Origin: JBMDXB01 sp048594885
Lineage (GTDB): Bacteria > Acidobacteriota > Vicinamibacteria > Vicinamibacterales > 2-12-FULL-66-21
Assembly: GCA_048594885.1 (NCBI GenBank)
Contig: JBMDXB010000013.1
Coordinates: forward strand, 27,741 to 91,740
Direction of reading: 5' to 3'
DNA: 64,000 nucleotides
Shown: positions 12,682 to 22,078 of the stretch, piece after piece
How the letters are laid out: the number at the start of each line of letters is the position of its first letter
Position numbering within the stretch: position 1 is the first letter of the stretch
Notes under the pieces: model-generated
The model's database searches: none
What the model was told of the DNA's origin: nothing
What the model saw: the letters and a program-made list of their open reading frames with translations, nothing else
Translations under genes and position numbers: made by a program

Positions 12682-15600
12682 ATGATGCGACGTGTAGCCC
12701 GATCCGTCTTGCTCGTCCTCGTGGTGATTGGCCTTGCGCAGCCGGCGTTCGCGCAGGGCAGTCCCACGTCTTCGTTGTCCGGCGTGGTCGTTGACACGGC
12801 CGGCGGTGTGGTTCCAGGGGCGTCGGTCGTCGTGAAGAACAACGCCACCGGCGTGACGCTGGAAGTGGTCAGCAACTCCGAGGGTGTCTTCTCGATTCCC
12901 GGTCTCGAGCCGGCGACCTACACGGTGACCGTCGCGCTCGCAGGCTTCAAGACGGCCGTTGTCAACGACGTCCGTCTGCTCGCGTCGCGTCCGGGCGAGG
13001 TCAAGGTCACGCTCGAAGTCGGCAACCTCACGGAGACCGTCGAGGTGAAGGCGCGGTCGGAACTGGTCCAGACGCAGTCGACCACGGTGGCATCGACGAT
13101 CACCTCCGAGCAGATCAACGACCTGCCGATCGTCACCCGCAACACGCTCTACTTCACCACCTTCCTGCCGGGCGTCGAGACGCAGGGCGGGCCGCGCGGC
13201 TCGACGATCATGGGGCTACCGCAGAACACCATCAGCATCACGATCGACGGCGTCAGCACGAGCAACCTGCTGCAGTCGGGAGACGGCTTCTTCTCGATGG
13301 TCACACCGCGGCCGGATGCAATCGAAGAGGTGACCGTGACGGGCGCGACGCCAGGAGCCGGCAGCGCCGGCGCCGGTGCCGTCCAGATCGGCTTCGTGAC
13401 GCGCTCGGGAACCAACCGCTTCGTGAGCAGCGTCTACGACTATTTCCGCCATCCGTCGCTCAACTCGAACTACTTCTTCAACAAGATCAACGGCCTCGAT
13501 CGCAACGAGGTCATCGTGCACCAGGCCGGCGCGCGTTTCGGCGGGCCGCTCGTCATCCCCGGACTGTTCGACGGCCGCAACAAGGCGTTCTTCTTCGTCA
13601 ACTACGAGCAGTTCTACCAGCCGACCGAGGCCACGCGGACGCGCACGATCCTCAACGAGAATGCCGCGCGCGGCCTGTTCACCTACACGGCCGGGGGGAC
13701 GACGCGAACCGTCGACATGCTGGCGCTGGCGACCTCACAGGGCCAGACCTCGACGCTCGACCCGACTGTTGCGCGGCTCCTGAGCAGCATCCGCGCATCG
13801 ACCGCGATCACCGGCACGCTCTCGACGCCGGCCAACTTCATCAACACGCAGCGGTTCGTCTACCAGACCGAGTCGCGACGCGACGAATACGCGCCGACGG
13901 TGCGCCTGGACTACAACGTCACGGACAAGCACCGCGTGACGGGCTCCTACTACTGGCAGAAGATCAACTCGGTGCCGGACATCCTGAACAACGCCGAAAC
14001 GAGGTTCCCGGGAGCCGATTTCACCAACTTCGGCACGCAGTGGTCGTATCGCACCGTCGGGTCGATCAAGCTCCGATCCACGCTGGGCCGGGATTTCGTC
14101 AATGAGGTGACGAGCGGCTGGCAATGGTCGCCGGTCTACTTCTACACGAACACATCGCCGGAGATGTTCAACAACCAGTCCGGCTTCAGCCTCGGCTTCG
14201 GCGGCGGGCCGAACAACACCGAGTTCAGCAACCTCACGGGCGTGACGTCGGTCAACAACCCGCAGCCGCGCAACACGACGAACTGGAACATCGACGACAA
14301 CGTGAGCTGGCTGAAGGGCACGCACTCGCTCACCTTCGGCGGCACGTTCGTCCAGATCACGCACAACCAGAACAGCCGCAACCTCGTTCCCACGATCGGT
14401 TTCGGCGTCGACACGACGAACGATCCTGCACGGGGGATGTTCTCGACGACGTTCTTCCCTGGAGCGTCGACGAACCAGTTGTCGATGGCGCGTCATCTCT
14501 ACGCGCTACTGACGGGCCGGGTGACGTCGATCGGTGGCACCGCGCGTCTCAACAACGACGGCGAGTACGTCTACCTCGGGAACCTCAATCAGATCTCGCG
14601 GATGCGCAGCCTCGGTTTCTACGCCCAGGATTCCTGGCGCATGAAGCCGAACATCACGCTCAACTATGGCGCCCGCTACGAGCTGCAGTTCCCGTTCACG
14701 CCGATCACCAACACGTGGTCGACCGTGACGCAGACCGACGCCTGTGGTAAGTCCGGCATCGGACAAGGGCTGGGGGATCGCTGGTGCAACCTGTTCCAGC
14801 CCGGCAACCTCGCCGCGCCGAACGTCGTCCCGCAGTACGTGAAGTACGATCCCGGCGCCCCTGGGTTCAACACCGACTACAACAACATCGCGCCGAACGT
14901 CGGCATCGCCTGGCGGCCGAACGTCCAGAACGGCTGGCTGCGCTCGCTGCTCGGCGATCCCGAGCAGGCGACGCTGCGCGGCGGGTTCTCCGTCGCGTTC
15001 AACCGCGAGCGCATGGACCGCTTCACCGGCCTGTACGGCGGCAACGTCGGCGGCACGACGAACGTCAGCAACCGGACCAACAACAACGCCAACCTGATCG
15101 AGCCGGGCCGTGGCTGGCCGCTGCTGTTCCGCGAGAGCGAACGCCTCGGACCGCCCTCGTTCCCGAAGACCCCGAACTATCCGATTCTCGCGTCGATCAC
15201 TGCCGGCAACGACATGAACATCTTCGACCCGGATGTCGAGACGCCGTACACGCAGTCGTGGACCGTCGGCTTCCAGCGCTCGCTCGGCCGCGACACGGCG
15301 GTCGAGATCCGCTACGTCGGCAACCGCAACCGCAAGGCGTGGACGACGGAGAACTGGAACGCGGAGAACATCTTCGAGAACGGGCTACTCGACGAGTTCA
15401 AGCGCGCGCAGTCGAACCTGGTCGCCAATGTCGTCGCCGGCCGCGGCGGGACGTTTGCGTACATGGGGCCGGGGACCGGGACGACGCCGCTGCCGATCTT
15501 CATGGCATTTCTGCTCGGGCAGCCCGCGTCGGCGGCGACCAATCCGGCCGCCTACACGGGGACGCAGTGGCGGAGCTCCACCTGGGTCGACAACCTCGGA

Positions 15601-16572
15601 CAGTACGAGCCCGATCCGGAAGACCTGGCCTCCGACCTGTGGACCGGCAACAGCGGCGGTTGGCGCCGCAACGCGCTCCTCGCCGGGCTCCCGGCGAACT
15701 TCCTCGTGCTCAACCCCGACGTGGACAACGTCAACGTGACCCTCGCGCGCGCGTTCAGCAAGTACCACTCGCTGCAGATGGAGGTCCGCCGCCGCCTCTC
15801 GCGCGGCCTGACGTTCACCGGCAACTACACCTACGCGCGGCGCTGGGGCTCGTCGCTCCAGGATCTCCACGTCGATCGCATCTTCATCGAGACCGACGCC
15901 GTTCCACATGCGTTCAAGGGCACGTGGATCTACGAGATCCCCGTCGGCCGCAACAAGCGCTACGGGTCGAACATGAACCGGTGGCTGAATGCGGTCATCG
16001 GCAACTGGGACTTCTCGGGTACCGGCCGTGTGCAGGTGCGCGATCTCGGTATCACCGGTCTCCGCGCGGTCGGCATGTCGGAACAGGACGTGAAGGACGC
16101 GTTCAAGATCCGCATCTTCAGGGATCCGTCGAGCGGCACCGTCACCGTGTTCAACTTCCCGGACGACATCATCACGAACACGCGGCGCGCCTTCAACACG
16201 GACCCGACGTCGCCCACCGGCTATCCCGCCGGCGAGGAGCCGGTCGGCCGTTATCTCGCGCCGGCGAGCGTGCCGGGCTGCGTCTTCCTCTTCAACCGCG
16301 ACTGCGGCACGTCGGAGCAGATCTGGGTACGAGCGCCGTGGTTCTCCCGGTGGGACATGCGGCTGAAGAAGCGCTTCCCGTTCGGCCGCACGGCGAACTT
16401 CGAGCTCGACTTCGAGGTCCTGAACGTGTTCGACAACGTCAACTTCAACCCCGCGTACAACCCTGGCAGCGGCAACACGATCTTCCAGGTGACGAGCGGG
16501 TATACGGACATCAACACGACGTTCGATCCGGGCGGCCGCCTCGGACAGATCGTCGTGCGCTTCAACTGGTGA
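12682..16572 (+). CDS. Oar-like TonB-dependent outer-membrane receptor
   Basis: 1296 residues, the largest receptor here. A signal peptide (1-25, ending AFAQG) is followed by a carboxypeptidase-regulatory-like domain (about 30-115, VVPGASVVVKN, VFSIPGLEPATYTV). The plug (about 120-250) includes NTISITIDGVSTSNL and VQIGFVTRSGTNRF, and the barrel ends GQIVVRFNW. The ATG has a strong GAGAGGGGG leader at short spacing. It is flanked by a nitrilase gene upstream and paired hairpins downstream, which give no substrate clue. The promoter region (12603-12681) lacks the CTTTA palindrome found near the 60.8-kb receptor. Confidence 0.93.
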   Translation: MMRRVARSVLLVLVVIGLAQPAFAQGSPTSSLSGVVVDTAGGVVPGASVVVKNNATGVTLEVVSNSEGVFSIPGLEPATYTVTVALAGFKTAVVNDVRLLASRPGEVKVTLEVGNLTETVEVKARSELVQTQSTTVASTITSEQINDLPIVTRNTLYFTTFLPGVETQGGPRGSTIMGLPQNTISITIDGVSTSNLLQSGDGFFSMVTPRPDAIEEVTVTGATPGAGSAGAGAVQIGFVTRSGTNRFVSSVYDYFRHPSLNSNYFFNKINGLDRNEVIVHQAGARFGGPLVIPGLFDGRNKAFFFVNYEQFYQPTEATRTRTILNENAARGLFTYTAGGTTRTVDMLALATSQGQTSTLDPTVARLLSSIRASTAITGTLSTPANFINTQRFVYQTESRRDEYAPTVRLDYNVTDKHRVTGSYYWQKINSVPDILNNAETRFPGADFTNFGTQWSYRTVGSIKLRSTLGRDFVNEVTSGWQWSPVYFYTNTSPEMFNNQSGFSLGFGGGPNNTEFSNLTGVTSVNNPQPRNTTNWNIDDNVSWLKGTHSLTFGGTFVQITHNQNSRNLVPTIGFGVDTTNDPARGMFSTTFFPGASTNQLSMARHLYALLTGRVTSIGGTARLNNDGEYVYLGNLNQISRMRSLGFYAQDSWRMKPNITLNYGARYELQFPFTPITNTWSTVTQTDACGKSGIGQGLGDRWCNLFQPGNLAAPNVVPQYVKYDPGAPGFNTDYNNIAPNVGIAWRPNVQNGWLRSLLGDPEQATLRGGFSVAFNRERMDRFTGLYGGNVGGTTNVSNRTNNNANLIEPGRGWPLLFRESERLGPPSFPKTPNYPILASITAGNDMNIFDPDVETPYTQSWTVGFQRSLGRDTAVEIRYVGNRNRKAWTTENWNAENIFENGLLDEFKRAQSNLVANVVAGRGGTFAYMGPGTGTTPLPIFMAFLLGQPASAATNPAAYTGTQWRSSTWVDNLGQYEPDPEDLASDLWTGNSGGWRRNALLAGLPANFLVLNPDVDNVNVTLARAFSKYHSLQMEVRRRLSRGLTFTGNYTYARRWGSSLQDLHVDRIFIETDAVPHAFKGTWIYEIPVGRNKRYGSNMNRWLNAVIGNWDFSGTGRVQVRDLGITGLRAVGMSEQDVKDAFKIRIFRDPSSGTVTVFNFPDDIITNTRRAFNTDPTSPTGYPAGEEPVGRYLAPASVPGCVFLFNRDCGTSEQIWVRAPWFSRWDMRLKKRFPFGRTANFELDFEVLNVFDNVNFNPAYNPGSGNTIFQVTSGYTDINTTFDPGGRLGQIVVRFNW

Positions 16573-16576
16573 GAGA

Positions 16577-16668
16577 GGCGGAACTGAAAGTTCCGCCCTA
16601 CGGCCGCCACCGACGCGCGAAAATGCCGTAGAAACCTGCTGTCGTAGGGCGGAACTTCAGTTCCGCCC
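16577..16668. repeat. paired palindromes GGCGGAACTxxxAGTTCCGCC (terminator/REP-like)
   Basis: Two hairpins, 16577-16597 (9-bp stem, 3-base loop) and 16647-16668 (9-bp stem, 4-base loop), share the core GGCGGAAC/GTTCCGCC. Their flanks, CCCTACGGC and GCCGTAG, can pair over the longer span. The element starts a few bases after the TonB receptor stop, so it may terminate that transcript, although no T-run follows. It looks like a dispersed extragenic palindrome. Confidence 0.7.
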
Positions 16669-16692
16669 TGCAACTGTTCCGCCTCCGATAGA

Positions 16693-16721
16693 ATGTGCCG
16701 GCGACGGTCCTGCCGGCACAT
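16693..16721. terminator. 10-bp stem hairpin in the 16573-16863 gap
   Basis: ATGTGCCGGC at 16693-16702 pairs perfectly with 16712-16721 across a 9-base loop. No T-run follows, so a classical terminator role is not certain. The rest of the gap up to the toxin-antitoxin operon holds no gene or RNA that I recognise; it should contain the antitoxin promoter. Confidence 0.45.
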
Positions 16722-16863
16722 GCATCGTCCCCCGTCGAGAGCTTGCGGTGTCGATCGGCGTGCCGTCCGATCAGACCCTGAGCCTCGGCGCCTGCCCTTG
16801 AATTTCAATGATGCGAGGCAGGATCCGGCAGAATGATGTATAGGATCGTGCAGACGAATTGCC

Positions 16864-17097
16864 ATGAAGAATGTGCAGGTCACGATCGACGAGGAAACGC
16901 TTTCGCGCGTGGACCGCGTGGGAAAACCCCTCGGGCTGAACAGATCGGAGATCGTCCGCCAGGCGCTGCGCCAGTGGCTCCGGCGGCACGCCGTCGAGAG
17001 CTTCGAGCGCAAGTGGATCGGCGCGCTGCAGGAGAGAGCGGACGACGCCTCTCGGGCTGACGATTGGCTCGAGGCCGAGGCGTGGGGCACTAAGTGA
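16864..17097 (+). CDS. ribbon-helix-helix antitoxin (MazE/CopG-like)
   Basis: 77 residues. The N-terminal VQVTIDEETLSRVDRV followed by NRSEIVRQALRQWLRRH is a textbook ribbon-helix-helix DNA-binding dimerisation domain (residues 3-45). The acidic, probably disordered tail (46-77) would bind and neutralise the toxin. The stop overlaps the toxin start by GTGA, so the two are translated together. By analogy the antitoxin should repress its own operon. Confidence 0.88.
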   Translation: MKNVQVTIDEETLSRVDRVGKPLGLNRSEIVRQALRQWLRRHAVESFERKWIGALQERADDASRADDWLEAEAWGTK

Positions 17098-17414
17098 ACC
17101 GCGGCGACATCTGGCAGCTCGATTTGGGCGGGCGCGCGGGCCGGCGCCCGGCGCTCATCCTGACTCGCCAGGGTGTCATTGCACACGTCAGCAAGCTGAC
17201 GGTCGCGGAGATTACTTCGGTTGGAAAGGGTTATCCCACCGAGGTCTGCATCGGACAGGCGAATCTGCGGAAAGCCTCGTACGTGCAGCTCGACAACCTG
17301 CAAACGGTGTCGAAAGACCGTTTCCTCAAGTACGTGGGCTCTCTGGATGCGGCCACGATGCAGACCGTCGGTCGCACAGTGATCCTCGCCCTGGGGCTCG
17401 AAGAAGCTCTCTGA
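17094..17414 (+). CDS. MazF/PemK-family endoribonuclease toxin
   Basis: 106 residues from a GTG start that overlaps the antitoxin stop. The N-terminus RGDIWQLDLGG followed by GRRPALILTR matches the MazF/PemK fold, in which the early Arg and a later Thr/Ser act in RNA cleavage. SYVQLDNLQTV and the C-terminal helix (VGRTVILALGL) complete the usual roughly 105-115 residue domain, so it looks intact. Expected role: sequence-specific mRNA cleavage when the antitoxin is degraded. Its target sequence cannot be predicted. Confidence 0.88.
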   Translation: MNRGDIWQLDLGGRAGRRPALILTRQGVIAHVSKLTVAEITSVGKGYPTEVCIGQANLRKASYVQLDNLQTVSKDRFLKYVGSLDAATMQTVGRTVILALGLEEAL

Positions 17415-17430
17415 TTTGCGGGGCACAGGC

Positions 17431-18978
17431 GTGAAGCCGATAGGTCTTCTGTTCATCGCCGCCGCCGTTTTCGGCTCCAGCGTCGGCTACGCGACTTCGA
17501 ACCTGCAAACGTCCGACATCGCAACCGAGGCGGAGGCGCGGCAGGCGTGCGGCACGGCCTGCCACAGATTCCCTCCGCCGGACATCCTTCCACGCGCCGC
17601 CTGGCGCGGCGTCCTCGTCCGCATGCTGATGATCCGCGACGGCATCCCCGAGCCGGCCGGCGGCCTTGGCGGACTGTCGTTCGTGATGCCGCTGCCCGCC
17701 GACTGGATGCGGGTGCGGCGCTACTACGAATCGCTCGCGCCTGCGGCGCTCCCGCAACCGGAGCAATGGCCCGATGCCGGCACGGCGCCGTTTCAGCGCC
17801 AGCCGCTCACGCCGGCAGGCGCGCCGATGACGCCCGCGATCGCGAACGTCCGCTTCCTCGACATCGACGGCGACAAACGCCTGGACATCGTCGCCAGCGA
17901 CATGCGCGCGGGCAAGGTGATCGCCGGCCTTGCCAAAGACGCGTTCGCGCTGAAGGCGATAGCCGAGGTGCCCCATCCGGCGCGCATCGAGCAGATCGAT
18001 CTCGACAAGGACGGTCTGCAGGATCTGCTGGTCGCGGACCTCGGCTCGTTCTTCCCGGGTGATCATCACAACGGTGCGGTCGTCTGGCTGCGCCAGCAGA
18101 AAGGTGGCGCGTTCACGCCTCGGCGTCTTGCCGAGGGACTGGGCCGCACCGCCGACGCGCGCGCGGCCGACTTCGACGGCGACGGCGATCTCGACGTCAT
18201 CGTCGCGGTGTTCGGCTGGCGGCAGACCGGCGCGGTCCTCCTGCTCGAGAACCGGACGACGGATTGGGCGGCGCCGAAGTTCTCACCGCGGACGATCGAC
18301 GCGAGAACGGGCGCCATTCACGTACCGATCGTCGACCTCAACGGCGACGGGCGTCCGGACTTCGTCGTCCTGCTCGCGCAGGAGCACGAATCCGTGGTCG
18401 CGTTCCTGAACGCCGGAAAGGGCGAGTTCAAGGCGGAAAGCATCTACGCCGCCCCGCATCCCAACTGGGGCTCGTCCGGCATCGAGGTGGTCGATCTCGA
18501 CGGAGACCGCGACCTCGACGTGCTGCTGACGCACGGTGATACGTTCGACGACTTCCTGCTCAAGCCGTACCATGGCATCACCTGGCTCGAGAGCCGCGGA
18601 ACGTATCCGTACACGGCTCACCTGCTCGCGGCATTACCGGGCGCGCACCGCGCCCAGGCGGCGGACTTCGACGGCGACGGCGATCTCGACATCGCGGCGG
18701 CGGCCATGGCCCATGCCGACGACGCGGCAACCGGATCGCGCCTGGGCTCGGTCGTGTGGCTCGAACAGGTCAAGCCCGGCCTTTTCGAGCGCCACACGAT
18801 CGAGCGGGGCACCCCAAATCATGCGACGCTCGACACCGCGGACGTCGATAATGATGGTGATCCCGATCTGGTCGTCGGCTGGTTCGCGATCCAGGACTCG
18901 ACACCGGCGTGGATCGACCGGTGGATGAATTCCGCAAGAGCCGAGAACAGAAATAGACGTGAAGGGAGGCAGACATGA
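17431..18978 (+). CDS. FG-GAP/VCBS propeller protein with an N-terminal c-type heme motif (CX3CH)
   Basis: 515 residues from a GTG preceded by GGGG; a TTG 15 bases earlier is an alternative. A signal peptide (about 1-21) leads to QACGTACHRFPPPDILPR, where C40, C44 and H45 form a CX3CH heme-attachment motif. A possible distal Met lies in FVMPLPADWM, as in monoheme cytochrome heads found on propeller proteins. From about residue 130 there are seven or so FG-GAP repeats with DIDGDKRLD, DLDKDGL, DFDGDGDLD, DLNGDGRPD and DVDNDGDPD loops. There is no ASPIC/UnbV end. The stop overlaps the following VWFA gene (ATGA). One polypeptide thus carries both parts that occur as separate coupled genes elsewhere in the window. 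Confidence 0.82.
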   Translation: MKPIGLLFIAAAVFGSSVGYATSNLQTSDIATEAEARQACGTACHRFPPPDILPRAAWRGVLVRMLMIRDGIPEPAGGLGGLSFVMPLPADWMRVRRYYESLAPAALPQPEQWPDAGTAPFQRQPLTPAGAPMTPAIANVRFLDIDGDKRLDIVASDMRAGKVIAGLAKDAFALKAIAEVPHPARIEQIDLDKDGLQDLLVADLGSFFPGDHHNGAVVWLRQQKGGAFTPRRLAEGLGRTADARAADFDGDGDLDVIVAVFGWRQTGAVLLLENRTTDWAAPKFSPRTIDARTGAIHVPIVDLNGDGRPDFVVLLAQEHESVVAFLNAGKGEFKAESIYAAPHPNWGSSGIEVVDLDGDRDLDVLLTHGDTFDDFLLKPYHGITWLESRGTYPYTAHLLAALPGAHRAQAADFDGDGDLDIAAAAMAHADDAATGSRLGSVVWLEQVKPGLFERHTIERGTPNHATLDTADVDNDGDPDLVVGWFAIQDSTPAWIDRWMNSARAENRNRREGRQT

Positions 18979-20312
18979 AGCGCCTCTTCGTCCCGCTCGT
19001 TCTCGCGTTCACATTCCCGCTTGCCGCCCAACAGCCGCCGATCACCAGGACGACGACCACCGGCGTTCTGATTGACGTGACCGTCGTCGATCGTCAAGGA
19101 CAGCCTGTCCTCGACCTGCGCCCAGACGAGTTCGAGCTCGAAGAGGACGGCAAGCGGCAGAAGATTGCCGCAGTGTCGCTGGTCCACGCCGGCGTCAGCA
19201 AGGCGATCGGAGCACCGGTGGTGTCGACACCGCCCGCCTCGCCGGCAGCGACGGCGCCGCCAGCGGCCGACGTGGTGCCGGACCTGACGCCGAGCGTCAC
19301 CGCCATCCTGTTCGATCGCCTCACGAGCGAAATCCGTCCGCTGGCGCATCGCGCGGCGCAGGCGCACGTGGCGTCGATGTCGTCGCCGCGCGACTACACG
19401 GGCGTCTTCCTCGCCGACACCACCCTGCGCACGTTCGCGAGCTTCACGAACAACACGGAGACGCTGCGCACCGCAGTCGATCGGCTCGGTGTGACGCCGG
19501 CTGCGAACGTCTCACCGGAAGCCGAGCGTGGTACATACGGCCTCGTGCAGAATCTGCCGGTCGATCCTAATCAGCCGGTCACTCCGAGTGCGGAGTCTGG
19601 AGCGGGCTGGATTAATCCGATCGAGCGGCAGAAGCACGTCCCGAACCCCGACCGATTGGGGGGACCCGAGGCTGCGCAGATAGGACTACTGCGAATGCAG
19701 TTGCGGATGCTCGAGACGTTCCGGCCGCTGCTCGAAGAGTTCCACGGGCACGCGTCGCTTGCGGCGCTGCGCGCCGTCGTCGGCGGCATGGCGATGCTTC
19801 CCGGCCGGAAGAGCATTCTCTACTTTTCGGAGGCGCTGCCGCTGACCGACGCCGTCAAGCCGAAGTTCGAAGCGTTGATCCAGGAGGCGAACCGCCACAA
19901 CATCAGCTTCTACGCGGTGGACGCCGCCGGGCTTCGCGTCCACAGCGAGGGAGCGAGGGTGGCGAGGAACGTGGATCTCGCGGGCGCGCAAGGCATCGGC
20001 GACGTGGAGCGCAACCGCGGCGCGTGGACGAAGGACATCGAGCGGCAGAGCGACCTCCTCTCGTCGAGCGTCTCGCTCGGCCGGCTCGCGAATGAGACGG
20101 GCGGGTTCCTCATCGACAACACCAACGACCTCACGAAGGGCTTCGCGCGCATGCAGCAGGACCGGACGACGTACTACCTGCTGGCGTATCAGCCGACGAA
20201 CGTGAAGGCGGACGGCACGTTCCGCAAGGTGAAGGTGAAGGTGAATCGCCCGCGCGTGACGGTCAGGGCGCGCCCGGGTTATGTGGCGGAAGCAGTAGGC
20301 AGTAGGCAGTAG
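18975..20312 (+). CDS. VWFA-related acidobacterial domain protein
   Basis: 445 residues, overlapping the upstream propeller gene by ATGA and preceded by GGGAGG. A signal peptide (1-18, ending PLAAQ) precedes the strand GVLIDVTVVDRQGQPVLDLRPDEFEL that opens this Acidobacteriota-specific family. A von Willebrand A-like domain follows (about 95-400): TAILFDRL in the MIDAS position, LPGRKSILYFSEALPL and NISFYAVDAAGLR. It ends in a short beta-sandwich (GTFRKVKVKVNRP...GYVAE). The function of the family is unknown; an extracytoplasmic adhesion or scaffold role is inferred. Its last codons (GSRQ) and stop are made of the GCAGTAG repeat, so its original end was probably altered. Confidence 0.88.
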   Translation: MKRLFVPLVLAFTFPLAAQQPPITRTTTTGVLIDVTVVDRQGQPVLDLRPDEFELEEDGKRQKIAAVSLVHAGVSKAIGAPVVSTPPASPAATAPPAADVVPDLTPSVTAILFDRLTSEIRPLAHRAAQAHVASMSSPRDYTGVFLADTTLRTFASFTNNTETLRTAVDRLGVTPAANVSPEAERGTYGLVQNLPVDPNQPVTPSAESGAGWINPIERQKHVPNPDRLGGPEAAQIGLLRMQLRMLETFRPLLEEFHGHASLAALRAVVGGMAMLPGRKSILYFSEALPLTDAVKPKFEALIQEANRHNISFYAVDAAGLRVHSEGARVARNVDLAGAQGIGDVERNRGAWTKDIERQSDLLSSSVSLGRLANETGGFLIDNTNDLTKGFARMQQDRTTYYLLAYQPTNVKADGTFRKVKVKVNRPRVTVRARPGYVAEAVGSRQ

Positions 20313-20316
20313 GCAG
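20292..20316. repeat. GCAGTAG heptamer repeat forming the VWFA gene's C-terminus
   Basis: Three full copies and a partial copy of GCAGTAG overlap the last seven codons of the VWFA gene; one unit provides the TAG stop. The repeat occupies nearly all the space between this gene and the convergent CRTAC1 gene. Confidence 0.85.
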
Positions 20317-20320
20317 AGCG

Positions 20321-22036
20321 TTACGATACGCCCTTGCCTTCGACGATTGTCACGTAGCGATCGACGGGCAGGTTGGTGAGCCGCTCGACGCGGCCGCTCG
20401 GCTGCGGCCACTTGATCTCCACCCAGTCCACCTTCGCGGCAGTGCCGAGACCGAGTACCTCGCGCACGTCGTGCGACGAAAGATAGCTGCCGCCGCTGGT
20501 CTTGTAGCGGCTGCGTGTCGTCCCGTTCACCGACCACGTCATCGTCGTGCCGATCGCGTCGCGGTTGCACGTGGTGCCCTGCAGTCTCAGCCCGAGCCAG
20601 TGGTGGCCGTCGCCGGCGTTGTTCTCCAGCAGCAGCGGCGCGCCGCCGTTGTTGCCGACGAGCACGTCGATGCGGCCGTCGTTGTTGTAGTCGCCGATCG
20701 CCAGGCCGCGCGCGGGAAACGACTTATGGAACACCGGCCCCGCCTGCGCGCTGACGTTCGTCAGCTTCGTGCCCTCGTGCCGGAACAGCAGCAGCGGCTC
20801 CTCGTACTTCACCTGCTGCGAGTACTGCTCGATCATGTCGTCCGGGTGGCCGTTGGCCAGGAACAGATCGACCAGGCCGTCGTTGTCGTAATCGAAGAAC
20901 TTCAGCCCCCAGCCGCTCAGCAGACGCGTCGCCTGGGCGACGCCGTGGCCTGCGGCCACGTCGCGGAAGTACTCCTTGGTCTCGTTCTGATACAGCGAGA
21001 ACATTTCCTGATCGACGTTCGCCACGAACAGGTCCTGCCAGCCGTCGCCGTTGAAGTCCGAAGCGTCGACGCCCATGCCGGATCGCGGGGCGCCGTTCGC
21101 GCTGAACCCGACTTCGGCGGCCAGGCCGATCTCTTCCCACTTGCCCTTGCCGCGGTTCACGAACAGGAAGTTCTGCACGGTGTCGTTGGCGACGAACAGA
21201 TCCATCAGCCCGTCGTTGTTGATGTCGGTCGCGACGACGCCGAGGGCCTTGCCGAGCGCACGATGGATGTCGGTGCCTTCGCTGACCTTCGTGAAGGTGC
21301 CGTCGCCGTTGTTGTGATAGAGCACGCTCGGCGTCGGCTTGAAGACGCGGGGGATGCAGTAGAAGCGCCGCCCCAGCTTGTTGTCGCCGCAGAACACGTT
21401 GTTCTTGAGCGAGAACTCGACGAAGCTGCAGAGAAACAGATCGAGACGGCCGTCGTTGTCGTAATCGAACCAGACCGCACTCGTCGTCCAGCCGGGCGTC
21501 GCCACGCCCGCCTTGTCCGTCACGTCGGTGAAGGTGCCGTTGCCGTTGTTGCGATACAGCGTGCAGCGGCCGTAGGCAGTGACGAGGATGTCCTGGTGGC
21601 CGTCATTGTCGTAGTCGGCGATGGCGCAGCCCATGCCGAACTCGTGGCCGCCGGCGACGCCGGCCTTGTCGGTCACGTCGGTGAACGTGCCGTCGCGGTT
21701 GTTCTTGTAGAGCGCGTTCTTCAACGGCGTCTTCGGCTGGTAGAAATCGGCGCGGCCGCTGTTCACCATGAAGATGTCCATCCAGCCGTCGTTGTCGTAG
21801 TCGAAAAACGCCACGCCGGGCCCCATCGTCTCCGGCAGGTAGCGCTCCGGAGACATCGCGTTCTCGTGCACCCACGTGATACCGCTGGCCGCCGGCGGAA
21901 TCTCCTCGAACACGGGCGGTGCGGCGGCGAGGCGCGGCAGCAAGGTGCGGCCGTGTGCCATGGACATGCCCGCCATCGCCAGCAGGCGCATGACGTCGCG
22001 GCGGGACGGCATCGGTGACATTCGCGAACGGTTCAT
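20321..22036 (-). CDS. Tat-exported CRTAC1 family protein (FG-GAP propeller with ASPIC/UnbV domain)
   Basis: 571 residues. The N-terminus contains SRRDVMRLLAMAG, a twin-arginine signal, unlike the Sec-type signals of the other CRTAC1 proteins here, which implies export in a folded state. FEEIPPAASGITW, LPETMGPGVAFFDYDNDGW and at least six further DYDNDG or DFNGDG loops form the propeller. The end (NRDAIGTTMTW to VEIKWPQPSGRVERL) is the ASPIC/UnbV domain. It converges on the VWFA gene. On the same strand upstream lies a Tat-exported glycosidase, only 42 bases away, so the two are probably one operon. Confidence 0.9.
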   Translation of the reverse strand: MNRSRMSPMPSRRDVMRLLAMAGMSMAHGRTLLPRLAAAPPVFEEIPPAASGITWVHENAMSPERYLPETMGPGVAFFDYDNDGWMDIFMVNSGRADFYQPKTPLKNALYKNNRDGTFTDVTDKAGVAGGHEFGMGCAIADYDNDGHQDILVTAYGRCTLYRNNGNGTFTDVTDKAGVATPGWTTSAVWFDYDNDGRLDLFLCSFVEFSLKNNVFCGDNKLGRRFYCIPRVFKPTPSVLYHNNGDGTFTKVSEGTDIHRALGKALGVVATDINNDGLMDLFVANDTVQNFLFVNRGKGKWEEIGLAAEVGFSANGAPRSGMGVDASDFNGDGWQDLFVANVDQEMFSLYQNETKEYFRDVAAGHGVAQATRLLSGWGLKFFDYDNDGLVDLFLANGHPDDMIEQYSQQVKYEEPLLLFRHEGTKLTNVSAQAGPVFHKSFPARGLAIGDYNNDGRIDVLVGNNGGAPLLLENNAGDGHHWLGLRLQGTTCNRDAIGTTMTWSVNGTTRSRYKTSGGSYLSSHDVREVLGLGTAAKVDWVEIKWPQPSGRVERLTNLPVDRYVTIVEGKGVS

Positions 22037-22078
22037 GGGTGAGGTGATTGTACCGGACGGCGTTGCTGCCGTGCCGCG

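Noticed and set aside
16669..16863. tRNA or small RNA gene in the gap before the toxin-antitoxin operon
   Set aside because: Hairpins are present but no cloverleaf or known RNA motif could be recognised.
20471..22018. 515-codon plus-strand frame opposite the Tat-exported CRTAC1 gene
   Set aside because: Repeats of VAVVVVxxx-type text are the antisense reading of DYDNDG loops, not a real protein.
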